From NCBI RefSeq assembly GCF_020521555.1, contig NZ_BPWA01000001.1:62001-126000 (forward strand): a stretch of DNA of 64,000 nucleotides. Direction: 5' to 3'. The DNA comes from Rodentibacter sp. JRC1. GTDB lineage: Bacteria > Pseudomonadota > Gammaproteobacteria > Enterobacterales > Pasteurellaceae. Numbering within the stretch: the first letter of the stretch is position 1; each line of letters begins with the position of its first letter. A program made the translations under genes and the position numbers. The notes under the pieces are model-generated. The model saw nothing but the letters and a program-made list of their open reading frames with translations. It was not told where the DNA came from and did no database searches. Of the stretch, positions 39,443 through 48,682 are shown one piece after another.

Positions 39443-40567
39443 CTACCCTTGCTTCAAATCATGTGCTTGTTGAAGTAATTGACGGCTTTCTTGTAAGAAT
39501 TGTTCGGAATACTCACCAAACCATTCCCGTACTTCATGGAACGTATCAATAAAGCCTTGACGATCGCCGTTTTCAAAGAATTTCAACGCATCATCATAGG
39601 TTTGTTTAAGACTTTCAATTACCTCTAAATTCTCCGTTTTATCAAAAATAATATCGGCGTAAAGTTCAGCATCTTGAGCGAATAAACGACCGATCATTGC
39701 AAGTTCTAAACGATAAATTGGTGAAGATAACGCAAGTAAATGACGGAGATTAACCGGCTGTTTTGAAAGGTGTAAACCATTGGCAAAAGTAGAAAAATGG
39801 CGTAGCGCTTGAACATAGGTCATATTATGATCGTGTTCGGCTGCATCGGTTTCATAGATTTTTGCTCCCCAAATTTGAATTTGTTCCAGTAGCCATTCGC
39901 AATCTTCAGGAAAACGTCCATTACAACGTACTACAACTTGTTTTGCCATACTGGTGATATCCGGTCCAAACATTGGATGCAACCCAACTACCGCCCCCTC
40001 ATGCACTTCTAACATTTTCGCAAGCGGTTCACGTTTTACTGAGGTTAAATCCGCAAGCAACATATTTTTAGTGAGATGCGGTTTTAAGCGTTCAATGACT
40101 TCTAAAGTATTGGCGATAGGTACTGAAACAATTACCGCATCCGCATTAGCAAGAATACGATCGGCAACATCCCAATCATCACGATCTAAAATAGAAATCG
40201 GATAACCTGAAGCACGCAAATAGCGGGCAAATAATGCTCCTAGCTTACCATTCCCTCCAACAATGACAATTTTTTGAATTTCGGGGTTAACTGTTTTAAA
40301 GCCGAATTGATTTTCGTTGGTATAGGATTCGCGCATAAAACGGCGTAATACATCTTCGATAAGATCCGGCGAAATACCGGCTTTTTCCGCCTCTAAACGA
40401 CGGGCTTGTAGCATTGCCATTTCTCGCTCGGGAGCATAAATGGGAAGACCTTGTTGATGTTTGACTTTACCGACTTGAGAGACTAACTCAAGACGTTTGG
40501 CAAAAAGTTGGATGAGTTCGCGATCAAGCGAATCAATATTGGTACGTAAATCGTTAAGTGCTTCCAT
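39443..40567 (-). CDS. tyrA: Chorismate mutase/prephenate dehydrogenase TyrA
   Basis: This bifunctional enzyme converts chorismate to prephenate and on to 4-hydroxyphenylpyruvate for tyrosine. The 374-residue protein starts with an AroQ chorismate mutase domain (LNDLRTNIDSLDRELIQLFAKR, to about residue 90). The NAD-binding dehydrogenase domain follows, with VIVGGNGKLGALFARYL near 105-120 and the GLHPMFGPD active-site loop. Two TyrR boxes lie directly upstream, so tyrosine repression is expected. It is convergent with ppnN. Confidence 0.96.
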   Translation of the reverse strand: MEALNDLRTNIDSLDRELIQLFAKRLELVSQVGKVKHQQGLPIYAPEREMAMLQARRLEAEKAGISPDLIEDVLRRFMRESYTNENQFGFKTVNPEIQKIVIVGGNGKLGALFARYLRASGYPISILDRDDWDVADRILANADAVIVSVPIANTLEVIERLKPHLTKNMLLADLTSVKREPLAKMLEVHEGAVVGLHPMFGPDITSMAKQVVVRCNGRFPEDCEWLLEQIQIWGAKIYETDAAEHDHNMTYVQALRHFSTFANGLHLSKQPVNLRHLLALSSPIYRLELAMIGRLFAQDAELYADIIFDKTENLEVIESLKQTYDDALKFFENGDRQGFIDTFHEVREWFGEYSEQFLQESRQLLQQAHDLKQG

Positions 40568-40575
40568 AATCCACC

Positions 40576-40593
40576 TGTAATTATTTTTTTACA
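40576..40593. promoter_or_regulatory. TyrR box 1 of tyrA
   Basis: TGTAAT, six bases, TTTACA differs at one position from the TyrR consensus TGTAAA-N6-TTTACA. It is nine bases upstream of the tyrA start, and forms one arm of a 49-bp palindrome (40572-40620). Confidence 0.78.
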
Positions 40594-40598
40594 TTAAT

Positions 40599-40616
40599 TG
40601 TAATAATTTAATTACA
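40599..40616. promoter_or_regulatory. TyrR box 2 of tyrA
   Basis: TGTAAT, six bases, ATTACA is a second TyrR-type site, 23 bp from the first, or about two helical turns. Paired strong and weak boxes are how TyrR hexamers repress in E. coli. Confidence 0.72.
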
Positions 40617-40654
40617 GGTGAGATTACTGGAATTTTTATTGAAAGGCAAATAAT

Positions 40655-41575
40655 TTATGCAGGTTGTGTGACTAAACGCTGTGGGCGGATAATGCAACCG
40701 TCAATCAATGCCACACCAAGGAATAAATTCTCATCAGAAAATAACCGCACTTGACCTGTTAATCGCCGTTCATTATCAAATTTCACCCGCTGACCAAAAC
40801 CAATAGCCCTACTCTGCTGTGCGTTGAGATATAAGGCGGGTAATTTGCTAACAGCGGTGTCAATCGGTAATAAATGACGATCAAGTTGTGTTAAATCTTG
40901 TTGCTCAGCAAGTTTTTGTAATTTATCCCAAGTCATCATATTTTCAGAAGGATAATCCGAAACTGCCGTACGGCGTAACATTATTACGTGCGCACCGCAA
41001 CCTAATGCTTCGCCCAAATCATCTACCAATGTTCGAATATAAGTGCCTTTTGAACAATGTACTTCCAGTGTAAGATAAGGAGCCTTGTATTCAATAAATT
41101 TAAGCTCAAAAATAGTAATCGGACGGGCTTCACGTTCTACCACAATACCTTGACGGGCATATTCATAAAGCGGTTTACCTTTGTGTTTTAAAGCAGAAAA
41201 CATCGTTGGAACTTGGAAAATATCACCGCGAAATCGATCAAGTGCGGTCAAAATTTGTGAAGTTTCTACATTGACCTCACGGATTTCGACTACTTGCCCT
41301 TCAGAATCCGAAGTATCGGTTCGTTCACCTAATTTTGCTGTGACGAGATAACGTTTATCTGCGTCTAATAAAAATTGAGAAAATTTTGTCGCTTCGCCTA
41401 AACAAATCGGCAACATTCCCGTTGCAAGCGGATCCAGTGCACCGGTATGTCCGGCTTTATTGGCTTGAAATAGGCGTTTCACCTTTTGCATAATATCGTT
41501 GGAAGACATACCTTGCGGCTTATCCAATAAAAACACGCCGTCAATATCACGTCCACGTTTACGCGGTCTCGACAT
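40655..41575 (-). CDS. truB: tRNA pseudouridine-55 synthase TruB
   Basis: TruB makes pseudouridine 55 in the T loop of nearly all tRNAs. The 306-residue protein has the catalytic aspartate D48 in [15 protein letters not shown], the KPQGMSSND start, and [16 protein letters not shown]. The start overlaps the rbfA stop by one base. In E. coli rpsO and pnp follow; here the next gene downstream is tyrA on the same strand, after the TyrR region. Confidence 0.96.
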   Translation of the reverse strand: MSRPRKRGRDIDGVFLLDKPQGMSSNDIMQKVKRLFQANKAGHTGALDPLATGMLPICLGEATKFSQFLLDADKRYLVTAKLGERTDTSDSEGQVVEIREVNVETSQILTALDRFRGDIFQVPTMFSALKHKGKPLYEYARQGIVVEREARPITIFELKFIEYKAPYLTLEVHCSKGTYIRTLVDDLGEALGCGAHVIMLRRTAVSDYPSENMMTWDKLQKLAEQQDLTQLDRHLLPIDTAVSKLPALYLNAQQSRAIGFGQRVKFDNERRLTGQVRLFSDENLFLGVALIDGCIIRPQRLVTQPA

Positions 41576-41961
41576 TATTCGCCGTCCTCAACGTGTTTGC
41601 GTTCATCTTCACGCACAACATTTGTCACTAAATTTGACATTCTCATTCCTTCTACCAAGGATTGATCGTAGATAAAACGAATTTCAGGCACAATACGTAA
41701 ACGCATTGCTTTACCCAATAATGTGCGAATATAAGGCGCGGCTTTTTCCAAACCTTTCATTCCCTGTGCGATAGCCGCTTCATTATGATCGAAAAGGAAA
41801 GTAACGAAAATTTTGGCGTAAGCCAAATCGCTTGATACTTCAACATCCGACACCGTTACCATTCCAATACGCGGATCTTTTACTTCACGTTGTAAAATTA
41901 CCGCGATTTCTTTTTGAATTTCTTGTGCAACACGATCGCTACGTTTAAATTCTCTTGCCAT
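41575..41961 (-). CDS. rbfA: Ribosome-binding factor A
   Basis: RbfA is a KH-like cold-shock protein that helps mature the 5' end of 16S rRNA in the 30S subunit. The 128-residue protein begins [20 protein letters not shown] and has [34 protein letters not shown]. The ATG at 41961 has GGAG ahead of it; a longer frame adds eight residues with no ribosome binding site. It overlaps truB by one base. A 355-bp gap with a terminator separates it from infB. Confidence 0.96.
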   Translation of the reverse strand: MAREFKRSDRVAQEIQKEIAVILQREVKDPRIGMVTVSDVEVSSDLAYAKIFVTFLFDHNEAAIAQGMKGLEKAAPYIRTLLGKAMRLRIVPEIRFIYDQSLVEGMRMSNLVTNVVREDERKHVEDGE

Positions 41962-42081
41962 TTTTTCTCCAAAAATAAAGGGCAAAAATGCCCAAAAACT
42001 CGGAGATTATATACTAAATCCCCTTAATTGCCTAATTGTCCATATCTTTAAGAATATTCTTTTTTCATCAAAAAATAAGTT

Positions 42082-42106
42082 TAATTTAAGATATTATCTT
42101 AAATTA
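42082..42106. repeat. Perfect 25-bp palindrome between infB and rbfA
   Basis: TAATTTAAGATA, one central base, TATCTTAAATTA is a perfect palindrome in the 355-bp region 41962-42316, which holds no gene. It is about 120 bp upstream of rbfA, where a promoter for rbfA-truB should lie. Confidence 0.65.
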
Positions 42107-42251
42107 GATTTAGAACTTAAAGATAAGTAAAGAAAAATCTTTAATTGTTTAATGCATAATCTATATATTTTATATGCAGATTGTTATTTGAGTTAGTTCT
42201 TTTAGAGGGATAGTTTTATATCTCCTCATACACAAAAGTATAATTATGAAT

Positions 42252-42301
42252 AAAAAACGGTCAGCCTTTCTTCAATTCAAAAATTTCCGAAAAACTGACC
42301 G
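42252..42301 (-). terminator. Intrinsic terminator of infB
   Basis: On the minus strand CGGTCAG pairs with CTGACCG, with a further TTTC/GAAA inside, and six T follow at 42257-42252. One arm is the variant uptake signal AAAAGAGCGGTC. It ends the nusA-infB transcript 16 bases after the infB stop. Confidence 0.75.
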
Positions 42302-42316
42302 CTCTTTTGTCACTAA

Positions 42317-44830
42317 TTAGATAGAACGTTTTACTTCAACCACTTCAAAGACTTCGATTTGATCGCCGACTTTTACATCGTTGTAGTTTTTCACGCCGAT
42401 GCCGCATTCCATATTGCTGCGCACTTCGGAAACGTCATCTTTGAAACGGCGTAGAGATTCAAGTTCACCTTCAAAGATAACGACGTTATCACGTAATACA
42501 CGGATTGGATTGTTACGTTTTACAATACCTTCCGTTACCATACAACCTGCGATAGCACCGAATTTCGGATGGCGGAATACATCACGCACTTCAGCTAAGC
42601 CGATAATTTCTTGTTTGAATTCAGGCTCAAGCATACCGCTCATTGCCGCTTTGATTTCATTCAACAATTCATAGATGATCGAGTAGTAACGTAAATCAAT
42701 GTTTTCCGTTTCGATTACGCGACGCGCTGAAGCATCCGCACGGACGTTAAAGCCTACGATGATCGCATTGGAAGCTGCTGCTAGGGTTGCATCCGTTTCT
42801 GTGATACCACCAACACCGGAGCCCACAACTTTCACTTTTACTTCGTCTGTTGAAAGTTCATTTAGAGCCTGAACAATCGCTTCCACAGAGCCTTGAACGT
42901 CCGCTTTTACGATGACATTCAATTCTGCTACATCACCTTCCGCCATATTGCTGAACATATTTTCAAGTTTCGCTTTTTGCTGACGGGCAAGTTTCACTTC
43001 GCGGAATTTACCTTGACGATACAACGCTACTTCACGGGCTTTTTTCTCGTCACGTACAACGGTTGCTTCATCACCGGCTGCCGGCACTCCGGAAAGCCCT
43101 AACACTTCCACCGGAATGGATGGACCGGCTTCTTCGATTTCTTTACCGTTTTCATCACGCATTGCACGTACACGACCGTATTCAAAACCACAAAGTACAA
43201 TATCACCTTTGCGTAATGTGCCGGATTGAACCAAGATTGTGGCAACAGGGCCGCGACCTTTATCAAGATAAGATTCGATCACAACGCCGCTTGCCATACC
43301 GTCCTTAACTGCCGTCAATTCAAGAACTTCCGATTGAAGTAAGATGGCATCTAATAATTCGTCGATTCCAAGACCTTTTTTCGCAGAAACCGGCACGAAT
43401 TGTACATCACCACCGAATTTTTCCGAAATCACTTCGTGTTGAAGTAATTCTTGTTCTACACGATCAGGATTGGCTTCCGGCTTATCAATTTTATTCACGG
43501 CAACCACTAAAGGCGCACCCGCCGCCTTGGCGTGTTGAATGGCTTCAATGGTTTGTGGCATCACACCATCATCTGCTGCAACGACAAGTACCACGATATC
43601 TGTTGCTTTCGCACCACGTGCACGCATAGAAGTAAATGCCGCATGTCCCGGAGTATCTAAGAAGGTGATCATTTTTCCGTCATCCATTTCTACATGGTAC
43701 GCACCAATGTGCTGGGTAATTCCCCCTGCTTCACCTGCCGCCACTTTTGCTTTACGAATGTAGTCAAGCAAGGAGGTTTTACCGTGGTCAACGTGTCCCA
43801 TAATCGTTACAACCGGCGCACGTGTTACTTTTTCTGCATTCACATCGCGATCACCCAATACCGCTTCTTCAAGTTCGTTTTCATTGCGAAGGATAACTTT
43901 ATGACCAAATTCTTCCGCCACTAACTGTGCGGTTTCTTGATCAAGTACTTGGTTAATGGTTACCATTTCGCCCATTTTCATCATCATTTTGATGATTTCT
44001 GTCGCTTTGATTGCCATCTTATTTGAAAGCTCGGCAACAGTAATGGTTTCGCCAATGACAACATCCGCTTTTACGACTTGCACAGGTTTGGTAAAGGCTT
44101 GTTGTAATGTGCCGCCTTTCTTGCCATTTTTACCCTTAGTTAATTTTTTGCGGTTAGATTCACGTTCATTTCTGGTGTTTTTACTATTTTCGTCATCACG
44201 TCCTTTTTTCGATTTTGCAACCTTATTTTTACCGCGACCACGATTTTCATTACGGCGATTTTCTTCATCTTCCGCTTCAAGCGCATATTTTGAACTTAAG
44301 TTGTAATCCGTATAATCTTCAGAAGAAGACTCATTACTTACATTGTCGTCTTCTGCATAACGTTTCACTTCTTCCGCTGCTTTACGTGCTTGTTCTTCCG
44401 CTTTTTGGCGTGCTAATTCATCTGCTTTACGGCGAAGCTCCGCTTCTTCCGCTTTGCGTTTTTCTTTTTCAACATCAACAGATTTAGGCTTAGAATTGAC
44501 CGCACTTTGAGCCGGTTTTTCCGCAGCCTTAGCCTTTTCTACCTCGGCTTTTTCCGCTGCAATTTTTGCTTCCTCGGCGCGGGCTTTATCTTCAGCCGCT
44601 TTCTTTTCTGCCGCTTGTTTTGCTTCGGCTTCTTGCTGTGCTTTTAATTTTGCCGCTTCTTCCGCTTTTTGTGCTTGATCTGTTTTTACAGTACGTTTTT
44701 TACGCACTTCAACTTGAACGGTTTTGCTTTTTCCTGCCGTCGTTGTCGCACTTACCGTTGTTTTGGTTCTACGTTGAATACTTAGTTTCTTCGGCGCTTC
44801 CGCATCCGCTTTTTTTACTTCATCAGTCAT
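42317..44830 (-). CDS. infB: Translation initiation factor IF-2
   Basis: IF-2 is the GTPase that brings initiator tRNA to the 30S subunit. The 837-residue protein has a long charged, alanine- and lysine-rich N-terminal region (to about 330), then the GTPase with G1 [10 protein letters not shown]3 DTPGHAAF and G4 NKIDKPEAN, and the C-terminal tRNA-binding domain ending [10 protein letters not shown]. The initiator tRNA gene lies in the same cluster, upstream. It begins 12 bp after nusA ends. Confidence 0.97.
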   Translation of the reverse strand: MTDEVKKADAEAPKKLSIQRRTKTTVSATTTAGKSKTVQVEVRKKRTVKTDQAQKAEEAAKLKAQQEAEAKQAAEKKAAEDKARAEEAKIAAEKAEVEKAKAAEKPAQSAVNSKPKSVDVEKEKRKAEEAELRRKADELARQKAEEQARKAAEEVKRYAEDDNVSNESSSEDYTDYNLSSKYALEAEDEENRRNENRGRGKNKVAKSKKGRDDENSKNTRNERESNRKKLTKGKNGKKGGTLQQAFTKPVQVVKADVVIGETITVAELSNKMAIKATEIIKMMMKMGEMVTINQVLDQETAQLVAEEFGHKVILRNENELEEAVLGDRDVNAEKVTRAPVVTIMGHVDHGKTSLLDYIRKAKVAAGEAGGITQHIGAYHVEMDDGKMITFLDTPGHAAFTSMRARGAKATDIVVLVVAADDGVMPQTIEAIQHAKAAGAPLVVAVNKIDKPEANPDRVEQELLQHEVISEKFGGDVQFVPVSAKKGLGIDELLDAILLQSEVLELTAVKDGMASGVVIESYLDKGRGPVATILVQSGTLRKGDIVLCGFEYGRVRAMRDENGKEIEEAGPSIPVEVLGLSGVPAAGDEATVVRDEKKAREVALYRQGKFREVKLARQQKAKLENMFSNMAEGDVAELNVIVKADVQGSVEAIVQALNELSTDEVKVKVVGSGVGGITETDATLAAASNAIIVGFNVRADASARRVIETENIDLRYYSIIYELLNEIKAAMSGMLEPEFKQEIIGLAEVRDVFRHPKFGAIAGCMVTEGIVKRNNPIRVLRDNVVIFEGELESLRRFKDDVSEVRSNMECGIGVKNYNDVKVGDQIEVFEVVEVKRSI

Positions 44831-44842
44831 TATAAATTCTCC

Positions 44843-46330
44843 TTATTCTTCGCCAAACCAACAGATATTACGTGCTGTCATAATTAAATCGGCGGCTTGT
44901 TCCGCAGTTAATTCTTCAATATCCGCTAAATCATCAACGCCTTGCTCTGCGAGTTCTTCAAGTGTCGTGATTTGTTTTTCCGCCAATTTGAATGCTACGT
45001 GGCGGTTCATGCCTTCTAAATTTAATAAACGATCTTCAATATTCGCTTTTCTTAATGCTTCTTCTTCCGCAACCGCTGCTGCTGTAATCGCATTTTTCGC
45101 ACGGGTTTGAAGTTCTTCCACTAAATCTTCGTCTTCTAACCCATCAATTGCCGTTAATTCGCTCACAGACACATAAGCGATTTCCTCTAGATTGGTAAAG
45201 CCTTCCTCCACGAGAATTTGTGCAAATTCTTCATCAAGCTCTAATGCATTCATAAATAAGTTCAAGACCTTATTATCTTCTTCTTGATGTTTCGCATTAA
45301 GATCTTCTGTGGTCATCACATTTAACGCCCAGCCGGTTAATTGTGTCGCTAAACGAACGTTTTGACCGTTACGACCAATCGCCTGTGCAAGATTTGATGC
45401 ATCTACTGCAATATCCATTGAGTGGTTATCTTCATCAACGATGATTGAGCTCACATCTGCCGGTGCCATGGCATTAATGACAAATTGTGCCGGGTTATCA
45501 TCCCAAAGTACGATATCAACGCGCTCACCGCCGAGTTCATTGGTAATCGCTTGAACACGGGCACCGCGCATTCCCACACAGGCGCCGACAGGATCAATAC
45601 GTTTATCATTAGATTTGACGGCAATTTTCGCACGAGAACCCGGATCACGTGCGGCCCCTCTAATTTCGATCATTTCTTCACCGATTTCTGGTACTTCAAT
45701 ACGGAATAATTCGATTAGCATTTCAGGTTTTGCACGGGTAATAAATAATTGTGCGGTTTTACTTTCAGGATTTACCTTATAAAGTACACCACGCACGCGA
45801 TCGCCCGGACGGAAATTTTCACGTGGTAGCATATCTTCACGTAAAATAATCGCTTCCGCTTTATTGCCTAAATCTAAAATAATGTTGTCACGGTTCACTT
45901 TTTTCACCGTACCGGTCACAATTTTTCCTTCTTCGGAACGGAATTGCTCAACCACTTTTGCTCGTTCCGCTTCACGAATTTTAGTGCTGATGACTTGACG
46001 AGCCGTTTGCATTGCAATTCGATCAAATGCAATGGATTCAATTTGATCTTCTACATAGTCACCAAGCTGAATATTCGGATCTTCAAATTGTGCGGCTTCT
46101 AAAGTGATTTCCTTTGTCGGTACTTTTACTTCATCAACAACCAACCAACGGCGAAAAGTTTCAAATTCTCCGTTTTTAGGATTGATTGAAACGCGAATAT
46201 CCGTTTCATATTCGTATTTTTTCTTTGTTGAAAGTGCAATTGCACTTTCTAATGCTTCAAAAATTTTTTCACGCGCTAATAGTTTTTCATTAGATACCGC
46301 TTCAGCAGCTAACAAGAGTTCTTTGCTCAT
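44843..46330 (-). CDS. nusA: Transcription elongation/termination factor NusA
   Basis: NusA binds RNA polymerase and modulates pausing, termination and antitermination. At 495 residues it has the same length as the E. coli protein. The order is N-terminal polymerase-binding domain, S1 domain ([21 protein letters not shown]), two KH domains ([19 protein letters not shown] and [12 protein letters not shown]) and two C-terminal acidic repeats. It starts 18 bp after rimP ends. The tandem terminators before rimP are where E. coli NusA controls its own operon. Confidence 0.97.
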   Translation of the reverse strand: MSKELLLAAEAVSNEKLLAREKIFEALESAIALSTKKKYEYETDIRVSINPKNGEFETFRRWLVVDEVKVPTKEITLEAAQFEDPNIQLGDYVEDQIESIAFDRIAMQTARQVISTKIREAERAKVVEQFRSEEGKIVTGTVKKVNRDNIILDLGNKAEAIILREDMLPRENFRPGDRVRGVLYKVNPESKTAQLFITRAKPEMLIELFRIEVPEIGEEMIEIRGAARDPGSRAKIAVKSNDKRIDPVGACVGMRGARVQAITNELGGERVDIVLWDDNPAQFVINAMAPADVSSIIVDEDNHSMDIAVDASNLAQAIGRNGQNVRLATQLTGWALNVMTTEDLNAKHQEEDNKVLNLFMNALELDEEFAQILVEEGFTNLEEIAYVSVSELTAIDGLEDEDLVEELQTRAKNAITAAAVAEEEALRKANIEDRLLNLEGMNRHVAFKLAEKQITTLEELAEQGVDDLADIEELTAEQAADLIMTARNICWFGEE

Positions 46331-46348
46331 TTTTTCCTTTTCTCCTTT

Positions 46349-46804
46349 TTAGAATTTTGCAACAACATTTGATTTTTGGATGTTACCGAAAACAAATGCT
46401 TGTTCTTGATCGTCAACTATTAACGTCAACATATCATTTTCAATACGTTCCAATTTTCCCTGCCATTTACGGCGATCCATCACAGGAATACGTAAATGAA
46501 TAATAATTTCTTGACCGATGTAACGCTCATATTGTGCTAACGTAAATAATGGTCTATCTAACCCCGGAGATGACACTTCAAGGTTATATTTATCGGCAAT
46601 CGGATCTTCAACATCCAAAATTGCACTCACCTGACGGCTGACGTCTGCACAATCGTCAACGGTTACCCCCCCTTCTTTATCAATAAATAAACGCACAGTC
46701 ATAAAACGTCCCGTACGTTGACATTCAATGCCCCAAAGTTCACAGCCTAAGTCTTCCACTGTACTTTGTAGCATTTCTTGCAAATTTTGCTCTAATGTCG
46801 CCAA
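46349..46804 (-). CDS. rimP: Ribosome maturation factor RimP
   Basis: RimP assists assembly of the 30S subunit. The 151-residue protein has [43 protein letters not shown] and [16 protein letters not shown] choose a TTG start at 46804 because GGGAG sits six bases upstream and the family begins at this point; the first in-frame ATG (46852) would add sixteen residues unlike RimP. It is the first protein gene of the rimP-nusA-infB transcript. Confidence 0.93.
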   Translation of the reverse strand: MATLEQNLQEMLQSTVEDLGCELWGIECQRTGRFMTVRLFIDKEGGVTVDDCADVSRQVSAILDVEDPIADKYNLEVSSPGLDRPLFTLAQYERYIGQEIIIHLRIPVMDRRKWQGKLERIENDMLTLIVDDQEQAFVFGNIQKSNVVAKF

Positions 46805-46866
46805 TTTATGCTCCCATTTTGTTATTAGTAGCGGATAAAATCCGACTAACATTGAATTTTAGACGT

Positions 46867-46897
46867 AAAAAAAGGCTAGGTTCATTGAACCTAAGCC
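46867..46897 (-). terminator. Second terminator between the initiator tRNA and rimP
   Basis: On the minus strand GGCTTAGGTTCA pairs with TGAACCTAGCC, with one bulge, and seven T follow. It is 63 bases upstream of the rimP start. Confidence 0.85.
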
Positions 46898-46920
46898 CAG
46901 TTTTTCTAAATTTCTCGTAC

Positions 46921-46943
46921 AAAAAAACCCCAATTTTGGGGTT
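46921..46943 (-). terminator. First terminator after the initiator tRNA
   Basis: On the minus strand AACCCC and GGGGTT enclose an AT-rich loop and are followed by seven T, about 20 bases after the tRNA 3' end. Confidence 0.88.
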
Positions 46944-46963
46944 CTTTTTACTGAACTTGTTAT

Positions 46964-47040
46964 TGGTTGCGGGGGCCGGATTTGAACCGACGGCCTTCGG
47001 GTTATGAGCCCGACGAGCTACCAAGCTGCTCCACCCCGCG
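46964..47040 (-). tRNA. Initiator tRNA-fMet (anticodon CAT)
   Basis: This 77-base gene has an encoded CCA. It starts CGCGGGG, and its first base is unpaired against the acceptor end, as in initiators. The anticodon stem has the three G-C pairs characteristic of fMet (CGGGCTCATAACCCG). It precedes rimP-nusA-infB, the position of metY in E. coli. Confidence 0.96.
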
Positions 47041-47137
47041 TCCGAAATATGGCGTGCATTATAGTGATTTAAGTCAAAAGATCAAGCATTTTCTTAAAAA
47101 TCTAAAAAAAACACAAATTTTTGACCGCACTTTTCGT

Positions 47138-47272
47138 TTAAAAACCAAACCCGGTTCCAATTCCTAAACCAACACCTACACCATTACTGCCACCACCGGC
47201 ACCTATTCCGCCACTTACGGAACACGCGCCCAATAATGCAGATATAGCGAAAACAAAGAGTATTTTTTTCAT
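47138..47272 (-). CDS. Tiny glycine-rich lipoprotein, 44 aa
   Basis: This short frame reads MKKILFVFAISALLGACSVS, then a tail of about 24 residues almost entirely G, V, I, N and S, ending GTGFGF. LLGAC is a clear lipobox with the lipidated cysteine at residue 17, so a mature lipopeptide of about 28 residues is expected. Its ATG overlaps the stop of the kinase-fold gene by one base (TAATG), which strongly supports translation. No family is recognised. It is followed by an uptake signal. Confidence 0.7.
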   Translation of the reverse strand: MKKILFVFAISALLGACSVSGGIGAGGGSNGVGVGLGIGTGFGF

Positions 47273-48012
47273 TATTTTTCCTTGTAAGGTAATAATTCAA
47301 ATAAGCGATATATTCCAATTAAATCTTTTTTTGCCACAGGTTTAAATGGCAACAGTATATAATAAAGCCAACGAAAATACCTCAGATAATTCATCATCAC
47401 CTTCCAATTTCTAGGATTACAATTCGCTTGATAATAATTCACCGTCTTTTTTATTAATGCATCAGAAACCGTGTCTTCACGACATAAGCTATCAAAGAAA
47501 AATAGTATATCGCGAGTGATTAACCAATCTTTATTTTGGCTTTTAGAACGCGATTCAAAATCCAGAAAAATAACCTTTCCTTCGTTCCAAATAATATCTC
47601 TTATCGCAGGACGCCCATGTACTAAACCTTTGTGATGTAACTTAATCAACGCTTGACTCGCATCAATAAGAACAGTGAGTTTTTTCTCTTCATCACAGGT
47701 TTTATCATCAACCCATTGGGAAATACTTCTTCCGGCATCTTCCATCACAAAAAAATTATTACCATGATAAACTACATTGGGAATCGGTGCATTTTGTTGG
47801 GTTAAATCCAACAGAATCTGTAACTCATTTGCAAAAGATTTTTTAGGCTTAGGTTTTAGAAGCCGCCAAATACCTGAAAGTTTTTCCGGTTGTTTAAGCC
47901 AATAATCTTTTCCTTCATAGCTAAATTTGTAAACCCGTTTTCCTTTTTGCTGTTCTAAAATACGATCAACATAAGTGCAAAACTCAGGTTTTATGTTAGA
48001 ATCCGTCGCCAT
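47272..48012 (-). CDS. Kinase-fold protein (RIO/InaA-like, possible LPS or envelope kinase)
   Basis: This 246-residue protein has an atypical protein-kinase fold like Bud32, RIO and the LPS core kinases. Visible elements are a VAIK-type lysine in KDYWLK (40), a helix glutamate at 63, FFVMEDAGRS as the hinge, the catalytic loop HGRPAIRD (132-139) and the metal-binding DFE (151-153). These are complete, so activity is expected, but the substrate is unknown. It is coupled to the tiny lipoprotein downstream, which suggests an envelope role. Confidence 0.75.
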   Translation of the reverse strand: MATDSNIKPEFCTYVDRILEQQKGKRVYKFSYEGKDYWLKQPEKLSGIWRLLKPKPKKSFANELQILLDLTQQNAPIPNVVYHGNNFFVMEDAGRSISQWVDDKTCDEEKKLTVLIDASQALIKLHHKGLVHGRPAIRDIIWNEGKVIFLDFESRSKSQNKDWLITRDILFFFDSLCREDTVSDALIKKTVNYYQANCNPRNWKVMMNYLRYFRWLYYILLPFKPVAKKDLIGIYRLFELLPYKEK

Positions 48013-48086
48013 ATCACTCCGGTATAGGTTTCATAAAACCGCATATTCTACGGGTTTATTTTCATCTTTCAACTTATAGGAATTTT

Positions 48087-48650
48087 ATGAAAAAGCGAAA
48101 TACGTTATTTTTTACCCTATTATTAGGATTTTCTGTTTTTTCTACCGCCCAAGCCTCACCTTTTAACATTAGTGAGAACCAAATTAATCAATACTTAGCT
48201 GAAAAAGGAAGGATTCAGGATAAATTGAGTTTTCCGGGGTTATTCTCATTAGACTATCAATTAAAAGAGCTTAGTACGAAAATTGGACGAACAACAGAAA
48301 AACGGGTTGAAATAAACGGTATTGCCGAGGGCTTATTTAAACTCGGAAGCAAACAATTTTCAACCAAATTAAATCTTACTTTTGACACAATTCCTTATTA
48401 CGATCCGGAAAAAGGAGAAGTTTATTTGCGCGACTTACGTATTTTACGCTGGTCCGGCGAGCCAAACGAATACATGGAACAATTACAGATTGCAATGCCG
48501 TTTTTAAGCCAAAGTATCGCTGCATTGCTTTCCAATGTGCCCGTTTACACGCTTGATGATACCAATGTGAGAGATGTTTTAATCAAGAAATTTGCCAAAG
48601 GCATTAAAATAGAACCGGGTGCATTAGAACTTGAAGCTAATATACTGTAA
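48087..48650 (+). CDS. DUF1439 exported protein (YceB-like)
   Basis: This 187-residue protein has a signal peptide ending TAQA before SPFNISENQINQYL. DUF1439 proteins (E. coli YceB) are tubular lipid-binding-like (TULIP) envelope proteins, normally lipoproteins; here the signal has no lipobox cysteine, so it would be a soluble periplasmic protein. Function is unknown. It is divergent from the kinase gene and convergent with qseC, with a shared terminator. Confidence 0.82.
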   Translation: MKKRNTLFFTLLLGFSVFSTAQASPFNISENQINQYLAEKGRIQDKLSFPGLFSLDYQLKELSTKIGRTTEKRVEINGIAEGLFKLGSKQFSTKLNLTFDTIPYYDPEKGEVYLRDLRILRWSGEPNEYMEQLQIAMPFLSQSIAALLSNVPVYTLDDTNVRDVLIKKFAKGIKIEPGALELEANIL

Positions 48651-48656
48651 TTTCAA

Positions 48657-48681
48657 AAAGGCGTATTTTAAATACGCCTTT
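48657..48681. terminator. Bidirectional terminator between the DUF1439 gene and qseC
   Basis: AAAGGCGTATTT and AAATACGCCTTT form a 12-bp stem around a single central base between two convergent genes, with T-rich sequence on both sides. Confidence 0.82.
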
Positions 48682-48682
48682 G

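Noticed and set aside
46805..46866. rimP promoter with TTAGTC and TAATAA
   Set aside because: The match is weak and the sequence AT-rich, so I did not list it as a feature.
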